DNA of 64,000 nucleotides from Psychromonas sp. SA13A (GTDB lineage Bacteria; Pseudomonadota; Gammaproteobacteria; Enterobacterales; Psychromonadaceae), in NCBI RefSeq assembly GCF_011378715.1, contig NZ_WTKU01000001.1:434001-498000 (forward strand). The letters run 5' to 3'. The notes beneath the pieces were generated by a model. That model had not been told where the DNA came from. It did no database searches and saw nothing but the letters and a program-made list of their open reading frames with translations. Both the position numbers and the translations under genes were made by a program. This document shows positions 46,867 through 54,829 of this stretch, one piece after another. Positions within the stretch are counted from its first letter, which is position 1; each line of letters begins with the position of its first letter.

Positions 46867-48624
46867 TCATTTATTGGTGTGCGACGATAATAAGTTATAA
46901 ATGGAGGTTGTAAGTGGCTTTACACTAAGTGATAGCTCTTGAAGTGGTGATTCTGTTCTTAATAAACATAACCCTGTATCTTCATTATGACTAATAGCAT
47001 AGGCGATATCTTTACTCTTATAATATTCAATATCCCAGGTATATATTGCTTGTTGCGTAAAACCTTGGTTTTGCATAGAGGTAAGGTAATGCGGAATATC
47101 TTTTATCACACGTCCTTCATCTAAAAACTCAGTTTGATGTGCACCGTTAGCTAAAATGGTCATTTTTTGTGAGATAGCTAAAGCGGACTCATCGTAGCTG
47201 TTTTTAGCAAGTTTTCGATATTCATTTTCAGGTTGCTGAGGATGGAAAAAGTAAGTTTCAGTGAATTTTCTGACTCTTTCAAGCTGCCCATTCAACAATC
47301 TCTTTCCACGTTCCACTTGTTCTTTGTTAAGTAGATAATAATAGGCCGTTTCGTGTTTTTTACTATTATGCTCTTGGATAAGGATTGGACTATTATCTTG
47401 AAAGTACTCAGCCATTTTATCGATATATTTATCACCTTCCATGATATTGGTTGCCAGGTTATCAGCTGATAATGTTTCAAAGTGTTCTGGGTGAAGAAAG
47501 CAAGGAAACTGTTTCATTTCAGCAGTGAAGGTAACACCTCTGTTTAATAAACAAACATTGCAACCTCGCGCACAAGGACAATGTTGCAACTCAACCTCTA
47601 AATGACTGTTTTTATATTGATACACATCCTTTTTTTGGTTTTGCCATAATAATGTTAATTCATTATGTAAACTGCTTTTAACAGCTCCTAATGTGTAAAA
47701 ATAGGGGTAAAAATCTTTTAAAGCTTCTGTAATTAATAACTCTAAAAATTTTACTGATGTGGCTCCACTTTGTTCTGCATAATGTAAAATAGCATCAAGT
47801 GAGTTTTTGGAGGTATTAATGTCTTTCAAAAGTACAATATTAAGTTTAAAGGGTATGCTTGCCTTTTCAATCATGGTTATTTTCGATTTTATTTTATCTA
47901 ATAAATCGTCGCTTCCAAATTGTTGTTTTTTCTTGCGATGTACTATTTCAAGGTATTCATCATCTAACAAACTATGTAGCGATAAGTTAAAGCGCACTAA
48001 ACTTGGAAAATTTGATAACCTATCAATAATATGTTGATTGATTCTTTCGCCATTAGTGACAATTGTGATCTCAGGAAGGTAATTGATTTTCTCCATATAG
48101 TCTAAGCACGCGCTAATCCCCTTCCAATTTAAAAGAGGCTCCCCCCCTGTAAAGGTAAAATCATCGTATCCGAGATCTGCAAGCTGCTTTATAACGTCGA
48201 AAAACTGTTGATGCTGCCCTTTTTCTCGACGAACCTCCATTTCCATACCTTCTTCATGACAAAAAAAACAATGGTAGTTACATTTTTCAGTGATCGAAAA
48301 TCGAACGGCTTTACGATAAGTTATCTTTTTATGATAATGATCTGATGCATGATAGTAGTTTAATTTTAATAGGCGTTTTATCGTTGAATCACAAGCTGAC
48401 GCTAAAAAGTATAGCTTTATGTTTGTGATATTTTGTTCTGCAAGTGCAAGTTCTAATTTAACTAAAGCAGGCAAAATATCAGCGGTCGATTTCTGTATCT
48501 GTAGTATCGCGGTGTTTGATTCAATCTTTAATTGATAATAAACCCCCATAAACGGTGAGTCGTAGAATGCATCTTTTAACATGGGTAAGGCCTTTGAATT
48601 AAATGAAGTGCAGGAGATTATCAT
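46867..48624 (-). CDS. Radical SAM protein of unknown role beside the CRISPR array
   Basis: A 585-residue protein. An unusual ~105-residue N-terminal domain precedes the radical SAM core: CNYHCFFC (Cys115/119/122) binds the iron-sulfur cluster, and TGGEPLLNW binds SAM. A second Cys group, CPCARGCNVCLL followed by FPCFLH (about 350-375), suggests an auxiliary cluster. The last ~140 residues contain TETYFFHPQQPENEYRKL and a YTWDIEYYKSKD stretch; they resemble no SPASM domain I know and only faintly a CYTH-type fold. MoaA-like similarity is limited to the core. The product is unknown. It points toward the array and is set apart from cas and GTPase genes by gaps of over 200 bases. Confidence 0.75.
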   Translation of the reverse strand: MIISCTSFNSKALPMLKDAFYDSPFMGVYYQLKIESNTAILQIQKSTADILPALVKLELALAEQNITNIKLYFLASACDSTIKRLLKLNYYHASDHYHKKITYRKAVRFSITEKCNYHCFFCHEEGMEMEVRREKGQHQQFFDVIKQLADLGYDDFTFTGGEPLLNWKGISACLDYMEKINYLPEITIVTNGERINQHIIDRLSNFPSLVRFNLSLHSLLDDEYLEIVHRKKKQQFGSDDLLDKIKSKITMIEKASIPFKLNIVLLKDINTSKNSLDAILHYAEQSGATSVKFLELLITEALKDFYPYFYTLGAVKSSLHNELTLLWQNQKKDVYQYKNSHLEVELQHCPCARGCNVCLLNRGVTFTAEMKQFPCFLHPEHFETLSADNLATNIMEGDKYIDKMAEYFQDNSPILIQEHNSKKHETAYYYLLNKEQVERGKRLLNGQLERVRKFTETYFFHPQQPENEYRKLAKNSYDESALAISQKMTILANGAHQTEFLDEGRVIKDIPHYLTSMQNQGFTQQAIYTWDIEYYKSKDIAYAISHNEDTGLCLLRTESPLQELSLSVKPLTTSIYNLLSSHTNK

Positions 48625-48857
48625 TGTGATGACATCGAAAAAGCAATTAAAGCACCTATTAAGGAGTAATTCAGGCTAAAGTTAACATTTATTTTTATAT
48701 CATCATCTTTTAGGGTGTTATTATCCAATGAGCCTATTGTCAAAATGTATTGCTTCAAAAGGATGAAGCATTACCGAAGGCTCTTATCTACTCGTTTTTA
48801 TATAAAATAAGCAAAATATATTGCGCCACTTAGCCTTCAATTAAATAAAGCTCTTAT

Positions 48858-49865
48858 TTAAAGACCAAAAAGATTAGCAATGCCACTTACCAAACTTCGC
48901 CCTGTAGAAGCAATAGATTTGCCAATATTGACAACTGCATTAAAGGTACTCACAACAGTATTGCTAACAATATCAACCGCTGCACTTGAAATGTCACTAA
49001 CTACTGCCATTAATGATTCTGCCATCGATTTTTTAGTTTCGTTAGTGTAGTCCTTTAAATCGTCATTGGTAGCGTAAAGACTGTCATCTGTTGTCATATT
49101 GTCTGCTATTTTATAACGCTTGTTTGCCGGTATGTTTTGCACAATAAAGTGAAGCAATTTGGCAAGGTTGTAAGGGTTTTGCTTTTCTAATTCATCTTGG
49201 TAGCCAGCGCAATAATAAATAGGTTCAATATCTACGCCAGTATTTTCTTTAATACGAACTTGTGTTGATTTTACTTTTGCTTCTAGCTGCTCAATTAATG
49301 CCTTTGTCGGGCGATTTAATTGGTGATCCCATCCTTTTCCGTTCATTGCCATGTCTGCTTGGTTAATAGCAATTAAAATACGACAATCATTATTCCCTAT
49401 ATTAGGAATAATAATTTTCTCCAATAATCGGTAAGTTGTTCCATAGTCTCTACTGCCACCATCAAGCAATACAAGCACTAAATCTATTTTACAGTGTCCT
49501 TCCTCATCGGTTTCATTAAGTAGTTTACTTATGCCCTGAGCGTGGCGAATATCCTCATTGATACCATCCCCAAAACCAGGACTATCCAATATTACTAAGT
49601 TATCTAGTGTATATTGCTGAATGTCCATTGTTTCTGGCATGCTACTCATTCCAACGGTCGCAACATCGGTTTCAAATAAAGCGTTGATAGTAGAGCTTTT
49701 ACCTGACCCTGTTGCACCAGTGATTAACAAATTAACTTCTTTTTTTTCCATTTTTATAATGTTGTTTAAAATGGTTTTTTTATCTAATTCATTAATAGCA
49801 TCTAACGACATTAACTTTTCTTTTAACGTCTTTAATAAATTCTCTTTTTTCGATGACTTTTTCAT
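48858..49865 (-). CDS. YfjP-like membrane-associated GTPase, paralogue 3
   Basis: A 335-residue GTPase. G1 is GATGSGKSSTINALF, G3 DSPGFGDG and G4 NQAD (Gln replacing the usual Lys). The charged N-terminal ~35 residues are helical. The C-terminal ~60 residues (SDISSAAVDIVSNTVVSTFNAVVNIGKSIAS) form amphipathic, Gly/Ala/Val-rich helices likely to touch membrane. The family (YfjP/YeeP/YkfA of E. coli prophages) has no settled function. It is last of three tandem paralogues on the minus strand, 52 bases after the second. Confidence 0.82.
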   Translation of the reverse strand: MKKSSKKENLLKTLKEKLMSLDAINELDKKTILNNIIKMEKKEVNLLITGATGSGKSSTINALFETDVATVGMSSMPETMDIQQYTLDNLVILDSPGFGDGINEDIRHAQGISKLLNETDEEGHCKIDLVLVLLDGGSRDYGTTYRLLEKIIIPNIGNNDCRILIAINQADMAMNGKGWDHQLNRPTKALIEQLEAKVKSTQVRIKENTGVDIEPIYYCAGYQDELEKQNPYNLAKLLHFIVQNIPANKRYKIADNMTTDDSLYATNDDLKDYTNETKKSMAESLMAVVSDISSAAVDIVSNTVVSTFNAVVNIGKSIASTGRSLVSGIANLFGL

Positions 49866-49917
49866 TCACACACTCCAAATAACGATTAATAAAATAATAT
49901 TTTTTGTTGTATTAACA

Positions 49918-50889
49918 TTAAGAAAACAATCCGAAAAAACCACCTATCACGCCACCAATCACACTACCGGCAACCTCGCCTGCAAAGCCAAAACGTCTAC
50001 CTATACGCCCTCCCAACTGCGAACCTTGTTGAACGCCATTAAGTACTTGCCCGAACATATTCTTACTGATTTTTTCTTGATATTTCTTATCTTCTTCACG
50101 CTCTCCCCACATTTCTTGCTCTGGGTTACTTTCAAGTATGACAGTGGCTGCTTTGTTTTTAGGCGTATGTTTAATAATAAAATAAAGCAATTTTGATAGG
50201 TTGTAAGGTTGCAGTCTATCGCTCTCTTCTTGGTAACCGGCACTGTAATAAATAGGCTCAATATCAACACCCGTTGACTGGTTAATACGGGACTGTGTTG
50301 AGATCACTTTTTGATCCAAAAAGTCAATTAATGCTGGAGTTGGTTGGTTCATTTCACTGTCCCAACCACGCCCTTTTTTCGCTTGATCAGCTTGATTAAT
50401 AGCCACTAGAATACGATCTTTTCGTTGCTTACCAAGGTACGGTATAAGCACTTTGGTTAATAACTCATAGCTAGTGCCGTAGTCTTTTTGACTACCATCT
50501 AAAATAAGCAAAACCATGTCGATTAAGGCTTCACCATTTTCATCGGTTTGTTGTAAAAGATCGATTATCTTCTGACTATGGCGTTTGTCATTTTCGATAC
50601 CATCTCCAAGGCCAGGGCTATCCCAAATAGTTAAACCACCAAGAATATATTTATCAATATCCATGGTTTCAGGATCAACGCCCATCCCTACCCGAGTGAC
50701 TTGTTTTCCAAACAATGCATTAATAGTGGAGCTTTTACCTGAACCTGTTACACCTGTGATCAACATATTCACTTTTTGGTTACGCATTTTTTGGATGTTT
50801 TTTAACATTTGAATTTTATCTGCTTCATGCAATGATGCATTTTCACGGATCTGTTTTTCAATCTCATTTAATTTATTAACATCATTCAT
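49918..50889 (-). CDS. YfjP-like membrane-associated GTPase, paralogue 2
   Basis: A 323-residue GTPase closely similar to paralogue 3: GVTGSGKSSTINALFG, DSPGLGDG, NQAD. The C-terminus, GSQLGGRIGRRFGFAGEVAGSVIGGVIGGFFGLFS, is a glycine-zipper type hydrophobic tail likely to insert in or bind a membrane. The N-terminal helix (MNDVNKLNEIEKQIRENASLHEADKIQML) is shared with paralogue 3. It is the middle gene of the trio. Differing tails suggest the paralogues form a mixed complex rather than being redundant. Confidence 0.82.
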   Translation of the reverse strand: MNDVNKLNEIEKQIRENASLHEADKIQMLKNIQKMRNQKVNMLITGVTGSGKSSTINALFGKQVTRVGMGVDPETMDIDKYILGGLTIWDSPGLGDGIENDKRHSQKIIDLLQQTDENGEALIDMVLLILDGSQKDYGTSYELLTKVLIPYLGKQRKDRILVAINQADQAKKGRGWDSEMNQPTPALIDFLDQKVISTQSRINQSTGVDIEPIYYSAGYQEESDRLQPYNLSKLLYFIIKHTPKNKAATVILESNPEQEMWGEREEDKKYQEKISKNMFGQVLNGVQQGSQLGGRIGRRFGFAGEVAGSVIGGVIGGFFGLFS

Positions 50890-50926
50890 ATTTAAACTCT
50901 CTTAATTTATTATTTTTAATCGCTAT

Positions 50927-51637
50927 TTATGCAATATGAAGCATTAAGTTCCGACGTACTTCTGGCATGGCATTGATGATGGCATCCATAAAAACATCAA
51001 GGTTAAAACCTTTATCAGCCGAGTAAAAAATAGGACGCTTTACCTCGATACCACAGGCCGATTTAATACGAGATTGGATAGAACAAGCCTGCTCTTCTAA
51101 AAATTCATGGAGAGATGAAGTGGGCTCCCCTTTAGTGTCATCCCAGCCTCGGCCTTTTTTAGCAACATCTGCTTTATTAATCGCAATCACTACTCTTTCC
51201 GGTTCGATATTTGCTAAAATAACGTCATTAATAAGCTGATAAGTGCTTCCCATATCACGATTGCTACCTTCTATTACGATCACAACCATGTCGATGAAGC
51301 CATATGTATTACCTTGCATTGGATATGTTTTATGCAATAATTCTATTAATTTTTTACTATGCTTTTTATCTGACTCAATACCATCTCCGAGACCAGGAGT
51401 GTCCCAAAACCGTAATTCACCATGAAGTTTGTAGTGATCTAAAGTCATGGTCATAGGGTCACAACCGTATCCAACTTTAGCGATTTTTTTGTGGAATAAA
51501 GCGTTTAATGAGGTTGATTTACCTGCTCCCGTTACACCTGTAAACATTACATCTAATGGACGAAACCCTGCTTTATTAAGGTTTAATCTCATCTCTTCGA
51601 TACGATAATCAATGCTATTAAAATGTTGTTTATTCAT
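50927..51637 (-). CDS. YfjP-like GTPase, paralogue 1 (no membrane tail)
   Basis: A 236-residue GTPase: GVTGAGKSTSLNALF, DTPGLGDG and canonical NKAD. It consists of little more than the G domain: it ends at PEVRRNLMLHIA, lacking the 60-90-residue hydrophobic tail of the other two. This could be the soluble regulatory member of the trio. It is the first GTPase of the operon. TTAAGGAATTAAATT precedes the ATG, and two tiny ORFs lie in its 5' region. Confidence 0.82.
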   Translation of the reverse strand: MNKQHFNSIDYRIEEMRLNLNKAGFRPLDVMFTGVTGAGKSTSLNALFHKKIAKVGYGCDPMTMTLDHYKLHGELRFWDTPGLGDGIESDKKHSKKLIELLHKTYPMQGNTYGFIDMVVIVIEGSNRDMGSTYQLINDVILANIEPERVVIAINKADVAKKGRGWDDTKGEPTSSLHEFLEEQACSIQSRIKSACGIEVKRPIFYSADKGFNLDVFMDAIINAMPEVRRNLMLHIA

Positions 51638-51735
51638 AATTTAATTCCTTAATAAAACACAATAGTTACCAGTAAAAAGATTGCCTCACCTGTATACTTC
51701 TAAGTTTTTGATAGGTAAAACGAGTTAAATGACGA

Positions 51736-51777
51736 TTAATCGTCGAGTAACCATTTAACAATTAATAATGCAAACAT
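51736..51777 (-). CDS. Tiny ORF 1, 13 residues (MFALLIVKWLLDD)
   Basis: The ATG follows AAGGAT at 7-8 bases; an in-frame ATG two codons earlier is too close to that site. It encodes a hydrophobic 13-residue peptide ending in two Asp. The stop lies in the perfect palindrome GACGATTAATCGTC (51731-51744). A diverged second copy is at 51940-51966. It sits about 100 bases before the GTPase operon on the same strand: a leader peptide or type I toxin-like peptide are both possible. Expression is unproven. Confidence 0.4.
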   Translation of the reverse strand: MFALLIVKWLLDD

Positions 51778-51890
51778 GTTCATATCCTTGTTGATTCGAT
51801 GCTTTATAAAATTGGCGGTTAAAGTAATATTTAACGCTCTCTGCTTTGTTGTTATTTAATATACTGATTTTTTGTATTTATGATGCCGAC

Positions 51891-51900
51891 ACAAATTTGT
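51891..51900. promoter_or_regulatory. Shared island palindrome ACAAATTTGT, site 4
   Basis: In the context CGACACAAATTTGTCTAAC, it lies 114 bases before tiny ORF 1 and 254 before the first GTPase gene, between the two tiny-ORF copies. Confidence 0.55.
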
Positions 51901-51939
51901 CTAACACCAGTTAACTGCTGACGATTCATCATCGAGTAG

Positions 51940-51966
51940 CTATTTAGTAATTAATAACGTGATCAT
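51940..51966 (-). pseudogene. Tiny ORF 2, copy of tiny ORF 1 broken by a stop
   Basis: The reading is MITLLITK then TAG where copy 1 has TGG (Trp); beyond the stop the frame continues LLDD as in copy 1. The ribosome site GGGGAGG, five bases from the ATG, is excellent. The copies are about 189 bases apart and share the downstream TCGTC-type palindrome region in weaker form. Confidence 0.4.
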
Positions 51967-52811
51967 GTTCCTCCCCTTGTTTATTAGATAATTTGTTAAA
52001 TAATTATTTTATGTGTTCTGCTTTATTGGTATCTAAAAGGCTGTTTTTTATATCCTGATACGAATAAAAATTTACTTGAAAAAACTTACAAATCGTTAAT
52101 GCACAAAAATAGTGTTTTATTTTATTGTTGTTCTTTGTAGCTTATTTAATTTTTTTAATGAGGATAGATAAGAGCTAAAACTTGCTGGATAAGATAAAAA
52201 AGAGGAGCTTGGATCAATATTAAGCGGCACTGAAATTAGAATAAGATCATTATTTTGGTTCACTCCTTTAGAATATAAATATCAAAGACATTCAATGTTT
52301 TCCAGCTAACTTTCTGACTTTTAAATCAACATGGCTTTATAATATTTGATATCTATATTTAGTAATAAAAAAGTGATATTTAACTTTAAATAAATACGCC
52401 TAATGTAACTATAATCATCCTAAAGCGAATAGAGGCATTACAGCTAAAGCGCATGTTTTTAACCTTTTAGGTTGGCTAATAAACCAAGACAGCAGCAGCT
52501 TTATTGGTTATCAATACTGAGAATGGGATAGACTTTTAGGTCTATAGACAGAAGAGTAATAATCTAAAGTGCAGTACGACTTTAACGCCTTTCTATTATT
52601 CACTTGAATAATAATTATCACTATATTAAACAAAATAAACTGACTTCAAAAAATATTGAAATCAGTAAAGTTTAAACGAGAAAAATAAGTTCAAAAAAGC
52701 TAAATAGTAGCTAGATATAAGATAGCGATGGTTGTATAGGCCGCATTCTCAAATTTACTTAGCGGCATAATTTAACTTTTACACAAAGATAAATAATATT
52801 GTTTTACAAGG
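51967..52811. other. Gene-free region between GTPases and Card1-like gene
   Basis: About 840 AT-rich bases. I see no ORF with a ribosome site. Small hairpins are present, such as ATAGAC/GTCTAT around 52530 and GCCGC/GCGGC around 52740-52767, but none has a convincing terminator tail. It holds the promoter side of the GTPase operon and the 3' side of the Card1-like gene. Confidence 0.5.
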
Positions 52812-53972
52812 TTAATCGCCCTGAATAATTTTACGTACTCGGTCTTCCATTGCCTTAATATCATTATGATGATCAACTATATCTATATTAAGTAATCTAG
52901 CCCGATCTTTATCTCGAATATCAATATCACGGTAGCTCATGATAATTCCTTTAGCTCTAATACCACCTAACGAGTTTAATAGGGTGCCTAATTTATAGAC
53001 AGCTTCATCGGCTCGACCATTTTTACCTGATATGTTTGCTGTTTTGCACTCGAATAAATACAATCGATTATTCAGTAAGAAAGCCACATCAATTTCATTT
53101 TTTATCTCTTTTTGTGTTTTTTCAGTCGGTTTAACAATTAAGCTGGTAATAATTTTACCTTTACCGTCAAAATACTGCTTATTAATCCCCTGTAATAGAG
53201 TGCAAACATACAACTCATACCAACCACCATTAGCAAAAAAGCGTGCTTCTTCAGATTTGAAACGAACCTTTTCTGCTAAGAGCTCTATCAATCCAACGCG
53301 ATCTAGGTCATCAAGCAAACTACCGACGGGATGATTCTCATCTTTTTCTTTCCCCTCTAAAGGCACGGTTAATTTATTTTTATCACCACGTGAAGCTATA
53401 TAATTAAGCATACCAATAGCAATTTTTTCCGATTTGTTTTTATCGGTTGCCCAGTCCTTTACCAACGCTTTATAATCTGATGAACTAAACAAAGGAGAGT
53501 CAGAAATAATGTCATAACCATGAGCAACCAAATAGCTAGAAATTGCTAAACTTGCCTCAATTTCGACGCTGACTAGACTTTGTATACCTGCTTTAAATAA
53601 CCAATTCAATTTATTATCATCGACATAAAATACGGGTATATCTTCGTTATAACAATACTCGTATGCTGCTAATGTCATTGGTTTAGTACCGCCATTACTA
53701 TTGAAAACGATTTGTTTATCTGGGTAACCTTTCACCGCATTTTCAACTGTCTTCTGTATTTCACCCCAATCATTCGAAAGCAGATCAACTGAGCTTACTT
53801 TTATTCCATTAGGTTTTAATGCTTTGGCAATATTTTCATCTATCTTTTTATTTTTACTCCAATCACTTACTAATAAAATAAGGTGTTTACACTCTATCTG
53901 TGGAGATAAAAAGGGTAATATAATTGGATCTGGCTGACCAGAAGCAATGGCAATAATAGCGTCAAATTTCAT
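52812..53972 (-). CDS. Card1/Can2-type CARF nuclease (DUF1887 family)
   Basis: A 386-residue protein. The N-terminal CARF domain has IAIASGQPDP and the ligand loop NSNGGTKPM (91-99). The C-terminal PD-(D/E)xK-like nuclease has Glu253 in GGWYELYV, Asp295 in NEIDVAFLL and ECK (308-310). Card1/Can2 enzymes are switched on by cyclic tetra-adenylate from Cas10 and cut nucleic acids non-specifically, causing dormancy. It stands 7.7 kb beyond the array and 18 kb from csm6-like, monocistronic, yet inside the same repeat-bounded island, so it is a likely second effector of this CRISPR system. Confidence 0.87.
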   Translation of the reverse strand: MKFDAIIAIASGQPDPIILPFLSPQIECKHLILLVSDWSKNKKIDENIAKALKPNGIKVSSVDLLSNDWGEIQKTVENAVKGYPDKQIVFNSNGGTKPMTLAAYEYCYNEDIPVFYVDDNKLNWLFKAGIQSLVSVEIEASLAISSYLVAHGYDIISDSPLFSSSDYKALVKDWATDKNKSEKIAIGMLNYIASRGDKNKLTVPLEGKEKDENHPVGSLLDDLDRVGLIELLAEKVRFKSEEARFFANGGWYELYVCTLLQGINKQYFDGKGKIITSLIVKPTEKTQKEIKNEIDVAFLLNNRLYLFECKTANISGKNGRADEAVYKLGTLLNSLGGIRAKGIIMSYRDIDIRDKDRARLLNIDIVDHHNDIKAMEDRVRKIIQGD

Positions 53973-54024
53973 TCGAATTCTCTTTATATTAAGTTAGATA
54001 TGTTAACTTTTTATGTGACTGCCA

Positions 54025-54042
54025 GCGCCCCTTTAGGGGCGC
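54025..54042. repeat. GC-rich perfect hairpin upstream of Card1-like gene
   Basis: GCGCCCC-TTTA-GGGGCGC, a 7-bp all-GC stem in an AT-rich setting, lies 52 bases before the Card1-like start. No T tract follows on either strand. It could be a regulatory or recombination-related structure. Confidence 0.6.
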
Positions 54043-54060
54043 ATTCATAATAAAAACTTG

Positions 54061-54256
54061 TTTATTTAATATGAATATTTTTACCTAGCTTACCATTCAA
54101 TTAAATATACCAATAATAGTATTAGTTTTGAAATACTAGCGTTGTTATGTAGTTGCAACACAGTTCTATGTAGTTGATATGTAGCTTCTATGCAATCGTA
54201 AAGTAATTATTTGGATCGTACTTCAGAGAAATATCTTTAAGTTTGTAACGAACAAT
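54061..54256. repeat. Right copy of the direct repeat bracketing the CRISPR island
   Basis: Same orientation as 32487-32673, about 21.57 kb away. The core from 54086 to 54158 is nearly identical to the left copy. It lies in the divergent gap between the Card1-like gene and the sulfatase-maturase gene. Confidence 0.85.
54188..54250 (-). pseudogene. Relic of the 3' end of an FAD-oxidase (BBE-domain) gene, right copy
   Basis: The minus-strand frame reads RYKLKDISLKYDPNNYF then TIA and a stop. KYDPxNxF is the usual C-terminus of berberine-bridge-type FAD oxidases. The frame runs back to a stop near 54336 without further family features. The left repeat carries the matching but shorter tail. Confidence 0.5.
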
Positions 54257-54362
54257 AAAAAATTCACTTACAAGGGTAAAACCAGCTAGACCTGAGAGCA
54301 ACCCTGTCCTACAACCTGTAAATTGCCTATCATTAACTTAATCACATTAAAGATAGATCATT

Positions 54363-54434
54363 ATGAATAAAGAAGAGCTAGAAGCATTCGCCCTTAAAGC
54401 ATCAAAGGGCTTAAAGTCCCACCGATTAACATAA
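54363..54434 (+). pseudogene. 5' relic of an IS256-family transposase
   Basis: MNKEELEAFALKASKGLK followed by SHRLT and a stop. The first 18 residues match the usual N-terminus of IS256/mutator-type transposases; everything after 'KGLK' is gone. It is evidence of past mobile-element activity at the right border of the CRISPR island. Confidence 0.65.
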
Positions 54435-54480
54435 GTTTTTGTTTGGCTGAGAGGCACCTTATAATTTAAGCATTTCCTTT

Positions 54481-54667
54481 CTAGATCACATAATTTCTAA
54501 TAATAATCGACGCGCTCTTAGTATGTTCGTTTTTTACATCATCTTTATTATTTAATCCATTCATATACTGGTTATACCTGTGGAATATAGCCAAACGTTA
54601 AACAAATAATCTCATCATTGTCGTTTAGGTATTTATTAATAACTTCCTCAACAGCACTATTGTTCAT
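54481..54667 (-). pseudogene. Possible frame-broken small gene
   Basis: Two adjacent minus-strand frames read like coding DNA. One is a 31-residue ORF at 54572-54667 (MNNSAVEEVINKYLNDNDE..., stop after IPQV). The other is a 27-residue ORF at 54481-54564 (MNGLNNKDDVKNEHTKSAS...). Neither has a ribosome site. Together they could be one decayed gene with a frameshift. No family recognised. Confidence 0.25.
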
Positions 54668-54829
54668 TTACAAAAAAACATCAGAATAATATTTAATATC
54701 ACGTTTAATCAATGTGGGTATAAGTACAATATTATTAATAAATACCTAATGAACTTTTATCAATGAGATTTAGTGACTTTATTTTCTAAAGGTAGTGTTA
54801 GCAACTTTTTAATATAGTGAGTATAAAAT

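Noticed and set aside
49621-50196. 191-codon plus-strand ORF antisense to the GTPase genes
   Set aside because: It mirrors the P-loop regions of two conserved GTPases and has runs of Phe, Ile and Leu from reverse reading; it is not a gene.
32487-54256. Classing the island as a prophage or integrative element
   Set aside because: There is no integrase, tRNA attachment site, conjugation gene or phage structural gene; the bracketing repeat alone is not enough.
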